A stretch of 10,213 nt of DNA from Candidatus Bathyarchaeota archaeon (GTDB lineage Archaea > Asgardarchaeota > Lokiarchaeia > Sigyniarchaeales > Sigyniarchaeaceae). Made by a program: the position numbers and the translations under genes. Below the pieces are notes generated by a model. That model was not told where the DNA came from, did not search any database, and saw only the letters and a program-made list of their open reading frames with translations. Positions 7,479-10,213 of this stretch are shown in pieces. Positions within the stretch are counted from its first letter, which is position 1. The number at the start of each line of letters is the position of its first letter. The stretch spans positions 1 to 10,213 of the forward strand of contig WJJB01000332.1 of NCBI GenBank assembly GCA_014729935.1. The letters are read 5' to 3'.

Positions 7479-8796
7479 GCGTGAACTCCTCGAATTTAGT
7501 TCCTTCCACCGATTCATCCACGGATACAGCCGGTTTTGGCTTGAAATCCTTGCCGTGGATGATTTCAAGGAAATTTTTCTCCGGATCCTTGCGCAAGATA
7601 TTGAGAATCGTGATGAACTCCCTCACGAACTCTCTTGGAGTTAGCAATTTATCGGCACCGATCCTACTCACGATCACCTTGATAAATTCTTTTAAATCAT
7701 CATCCGTGAGAAAAACATCGTACTTGTAATGCGCGGCATGAATATCCATAACCCGGGTGAGCAGAACAAACACTTCCTCTATCACGAGAGTTCCCAGGCG
7801 TATGATGGGACCGGAAACATCCTTAATACCATTCTTGGCAAACCTGCTTTCAACCAGTCGTGTTCTCAATGCTTCATAACTGAAAATTCCCCTTCGTCTA
7901 TCTTCAAGAAACTGTGGCGTGCCACCAACGAAAATGCCGATATGATTTGCTTTTCCTTGCATTGTATCGTTGAACATGGTTAAAAGCGCCTCGTAGTTAT
8001 TGGTTCTTGCTTGCGTGTGGGTGATCTTGAACAGGTTCACCGCCTCATCGAAAAACACCAGCAATCCCTTGTATCCGAGCTCCACCACGAAATTCGCCAT
8101 GAGTTTCACGTAATCATACCACGTGTCATCATCAATAATCACCGAAACGCTTATCGCCTTTTTCGCCTCGGTCTTGTTTGGATATTCAGCTCGCAACCAT
8201 CTAAGTGCGTTTTCCTTCATTTCGTCATCACCAAGCCGGTGCCCGCGCCAATATGTAGCAATCACCGTGGCAAAATCAAAACCGTGGACCATTTCTTTCA
8301 TGTTATTGATGGCGACCATGATCGCCCCCTCTACTAGCTCGGTAAACCTCGGGTCTCTAGGTTTCACGCCCGCCTCGGTCATGACTCTTGCTTGAATCTT
8401 TGAAATCCACTTTTCCAGGATGGCGGCGAGGGCATTCCCGTTGGGTCGAGTTTTGGTGGCAAGATTCTTCATGAGCTCCCTGAATGTCGCGACACCCTTA
8501 TTGCCTCCCCCCTGAAATCGCCGTTCGGGGGAGAGATCTGCATCGGCAACCACGTATCCCCTGTCCATTGCATAATTCCTTATTAATTGGATGAGGAAGC
8601 TTTTCCCAGAACCATACCTGCCGATGAAAAAGCGAAATGCCGCACCACCCTCAGCGATGTTCTCCAAGTCCTCTAGAATTGCTTCAATTTCATCCTTCCT
8701 ACCCACTGCAATATATTCCAACCCAATCCGTGGAACCACTCCCGCGCTAAGAGAATTCAATATCGCGGTGGAAATGCGTTTAGGGATCTTTACCAT
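7474..8796 (-). CDS. BrxC/BrxD-family (DUF2791) P-loop ATPase (440 aa)
   Basis: Predicted ATP-binding regulator or motor that works with the adjacent helicases on DNA. Seen: an N-terminal stretch leading to a VGRKDEIEAI segment (about 31-40), Walker A GRYGSGKS (59-66), a DADLSPERRFQGG segment (85-97), Walker B LLVFFDEAVNL (245-255, with D250 and E251) and a sensor-like region GIFVGGTPQFLEDRRRG followed by SYEALRTRL. This order and these sequences are typical of the BREX ATP-binding domain family, and 440 residues is close to BrxD and much shorter than BrxC. Known: BrxD pairs with the helicase BrxHI in type 2 BREX. The start at 8796 is supported by GGGAGG eight nt upstream. The gene lies 55 bp after the TerB-like gene and 21 bp before the first helicase, so it is probably in one operon with them. 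No PglX, PglZ or other BREX core gene is visible, so the gene symbol brxD is not assigned. Confidence 0.9.
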   Translation of the reverse strand: MVKIPKRISTAILNSLSAGVVPRIGLEYIAVGRKDEIEAILEDLENIAEGGAAFRFFIGRYGSGKSFLIQLIRNYAMDRGYVVADADLSPERRFQGGGNKGVATFRELMKNLATKTRPNGNALAAILEKWISKIQARVMTEAGVKPRDPRFTELVEGAIMVAINNMKEMVHGFDFATVIATYWRGHRLGDDEMKENALRWLRAEYPNKTEAKKAISVSVIIDDDTWYDYVKLMANFVVELGYKGLLVFFDEAVNLFKITHTQARTNNYEALLTMFNDTMQGKANHIGIFVGGTPQFLEDRRRGIFSYEALRTRLVESRFAKNGIKDVSGPIIRLGTLVIEEVFVLLTRVMDIHAAHYKYDVFLTDDDLKEFIKVIVSRIGADKLLTPREFVREFITILNILRKDPEKNFLEIIHGKDFKPKPAVSVDESVEGTKFEEFTL

Positions 8797-8804
8797 GTCT
8801 CATG

Positions 8805-8810
8805 CCTCCC
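8805..8810 (-). promoter_or_regulatory. Strong Shine-Dalgarno site of the ATPase gene
   Basis: GGGAGG on the minus strand lies eight nt before the ATG at 8796. It fixes the start and excludes the out-of-frame ATG at 8803. It contrasts with the two helicase genes, which have no such site. Confidence 0.75.
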
Positions 8811-8851
8811 GCGTTCACTCCCAGCTTCCATGCCCATCATCTCGAATTCCA

Positions 8852-10213
8852 TCATATCGTGTAATCATCCCCATCTCCTTTCATCCTTCCTTCAAGCTCT
8901 TCAATATAGAATTCTATTATCTCGCCACCCTCTATGATGACGTCTCCAATCACGTCCATGGAAATCTCGTTAATTCCCTCTATAACCATTTCTGGCATTA
9001 TTGCATGCTCCGTGGTAATATAAAGGAGTTCAGGGGATCCAGGTCCCTTCGATATCAAGAGTTGAAGGTACTCGAGTTGCAATGGGGTTAATTTCTTGAT
9101 AAAGGTGCCCCATTCATCGTCGTCCTGGTTCGTGCCATGTTCACCTTTGATGGGCGAGTTTTCACCAAATGAATGGTGCTTGAAGAAATCAAATTTACCC
9201 AGATCACCAATAATGCTGTCATCCCCCGTGGTGTCATGATCTGCACTGTCCACCTCCGTGAGCTCCCCATTTTCAGACGTTGGGGGCATTTCATCGATTA
9301 CCTGTTCACCAGCCGTGAGTAGTTTTTCCTTGAGCTTGTTTGAATCTTTTTCCAAGGCATGAACCCTTCCTTCATCGATCTTAAAATTACCAGTTTTTAA
9401 ATCTAATGCGTATTTTGAAACTCCCGGCGTCACGCCAGGCAACCCCCCGTGTTCCATGAAATGGTAATCTACAATCGCGATCATTTCCCTGTCAATTTCA
9501 CCAATCTTAAGCTTACTTCTCACGTCGTGCAAATCCCTGACCCGATTCTGGATGAACCTGAGCAATTGCTTGATCATTTTTCCATAATGCATGATTTGCC
9601 TGGTGATTGCAGGAGAGAGCTTTACCAAGGTTATCCTATCCGGTTTATTGAAGTACCTTGCCTCGGGGAATGCCAATCGTGAATAGTGCTTGAATAGTGA
9701 ATTTTCAACATCGATATCATGGATCTTCCTCCAAATCATCTTTTCAACGATTGGCATGATGATCTTTGCATGTTCATCTATTTCTTTCTTGTACTTTGAT
9801 TTCCTGTACACCGTGAGCTTGGAATAGCCCGAAAGAAGATAATACACTTTCAACGGTAGCCCGATCAGCGAGGGTGTCTCCCGAACTGAAAGCAATATCT
9901 CGATCAAGGGGATTAAGTTTTCCAGTTTTTCGTGCTTGATGAGCTCGACCATGGCATTTCTAAAGAAATCCGCAAGTCTTCCCTCGGGATAACCGTTAAT
10001 GAACATGTATTCCATGATCATCCCCGGGAGAAAGTCAAGTTTTTCCATCATGATTTCCTTGTATGCATCCCACATGTGCATTAAATGTGATAATCCATCT
10101 TCCGGTGACGAGATACCAATCCCATTGATGACCTCGTATGCGAATAACTTCATGTAGCATGCGTAGCTTGAGCGAGTTTTTTTTTCCCAGTTCATGAAAA
10201 TGGAGCCGTGGAA
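8852..10213 (-). CDS. TerB-N/TerB-C domain protein, N-terminus beyond window
   Basis: Seen: the minus frame is open from the right edge (10213) to a TGA at 8852, giving 454 codons including the stop. The ATG at 10195 is probably internal, because codons upstream stay open and similarity to TerB-N seems to include them. Near the edge it has LFAYEVINGIGISSPEDGL and MWDAYKE, characteristic of TerB-N. A helical middle follows, with LSPAITRQIMHYGKMIKQLLRF and GEIDREMIAIVDYHF. Next come FKIDEGRVHALEKDSNKLKEKL and an acidic, probably disordered linker (about 9098-9290). The end is a TerB-C core (about 9091-8880) with LTPLQLEYLQLL, EGINEISMDVIGD and FYIEELEGR. Known: TerB-N and TerB-C flank TerB-like helical domains in proteins of Ter-linked stress and DNA-processing clusters, some encoded with ATPases and helicases; their biochemical action is not established. 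It appears to be the first gene seen of the unit, and genes further right may belong too. Confidence 0.82.
   Translation of the reverse strand, partial: FHGSIFMNWEKKTRSSYACYMKLFAYEVINGIGISSPEDGLSHLMHMWDAYKEIMMEKLDFLPGMIMEYMFINGYPEGRLADFFRNAMVELIKHEKLENLIPLIEILLSVRETPSLIGLPLKVYYLLSGYSKLTVYRKSKYKKEIDEHAKIIMPIVEKMIWRKIHDIDVENSLFKHYSRLAFPEARYFNKPDRITLVKLSPAITRQIMHYGKMIKQLLRFIQNRVRDLHDVRSKLKIGEIDREMIAIVDYHFMEHGGLPGVTPGVSKYALDLKTGNFKIDEGRVHALEKDSNKLKEKLLTAGEQVIDEMPPTSENGELTEVDSADHDTTGDDSIIGDLGKFDFFKHHSFGENSPIKGEHGTNQDDDEWGTFIKKLTPLQLEYLQLLISKGPGSPELLYITTEHAIMPEMVIEGINEISMDVIGDVIIEGGEIIEFYIEELEGRMKGDGDDYTI

Noticed and set aside
8862..8876. Similar GTGTAATCATCCC strings here and at the left edge (12-30) as a flanking repeat
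   Set aside because: Both encode an in-frame DDYT motif in two unrelated proteins; the similarity is short and does not extend, so chance is the simplest explanation.
8591..9091. Plus-strand ORF of 166 codons
   Set aside because: It lies antisense to the start of the ATPase gene and the TerB-C region, both well supported on the other strand.
2930..10213. A complete BREX system
   Set aside because: Only ATPase and helicase components are present. No PglX methylase, PglZ phosphatase, BrxC/PglY or PglW is visible in the window.
1..10213. CRISPR array, tRNA, rRNA or insertion sequence
   Set aside because: I saw no regularly spaced direct repeats, no cloverleaf-like tRNA sequence, no rRNA stretch and no transposase or paired terminal repeats.

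Overview
Every convincing gene in this window is read from the minus strand, so the genes are described in transcription order, from high to low coordinates. Several signs suggest an archaeon. There are AT-rich TATA-like boxes upstream of several starts, an oligo-T terminator without a strong hairpin, and both SD-led and apparently SD-less starts. There is also a small four-helix membrane protein of a type I associate with Asgard archaea (Promethearchaeota) and relatives. GC content looks mid-40s by eye. The Asgard placement is an inference, not proven.

Right part (2930-10213): a compact four-gene unit. It starts with a TerB-N/TerB-C protein whose N-terminus lies beyond the right edge. Next is a P-loop ATPase of the BrxC/BrxD (DUF2791) family, preceded by a good GGGAGG ribosome binding site. 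Two adjacent paralogous Lhr/BrxHI-type superfamily 2 helicases follow, both with intact motifs. Gaps are 55, 21 and 86 bp. BrxD and BrxHI are the ATPase and helicase of type 2 BREX phage defence. TerB-N/TerB-C proteins are known from Ter-linked stress and DNA-processing gene clusters. The set therefore looks like a BREX-related, Ter-linked DNA-processing or defence module. No methylase, PglZ phosphatase or nuclease is visible, so the module is either minimal or continues past the right edge. The doubled helicase is its most unusual feature.

Middle (about 2618-2929): a gene-free spacer of about 310 bp with oligo-T runs, a TATA-like box, a short inverted repeat and a very short ORF behind a strong SD.

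Left part (1-2590): a 219-residue membrane protein followed by an oligo-T terminator. Then comes a separately promoted large polytopic membrane protein, at least 582 residues, that runs off the left edge and resembles MOP-superfamily (Wzx-like) lipid-linked glycan flippases. These two look like cell-envelope genes with no evident link to the helicase module.
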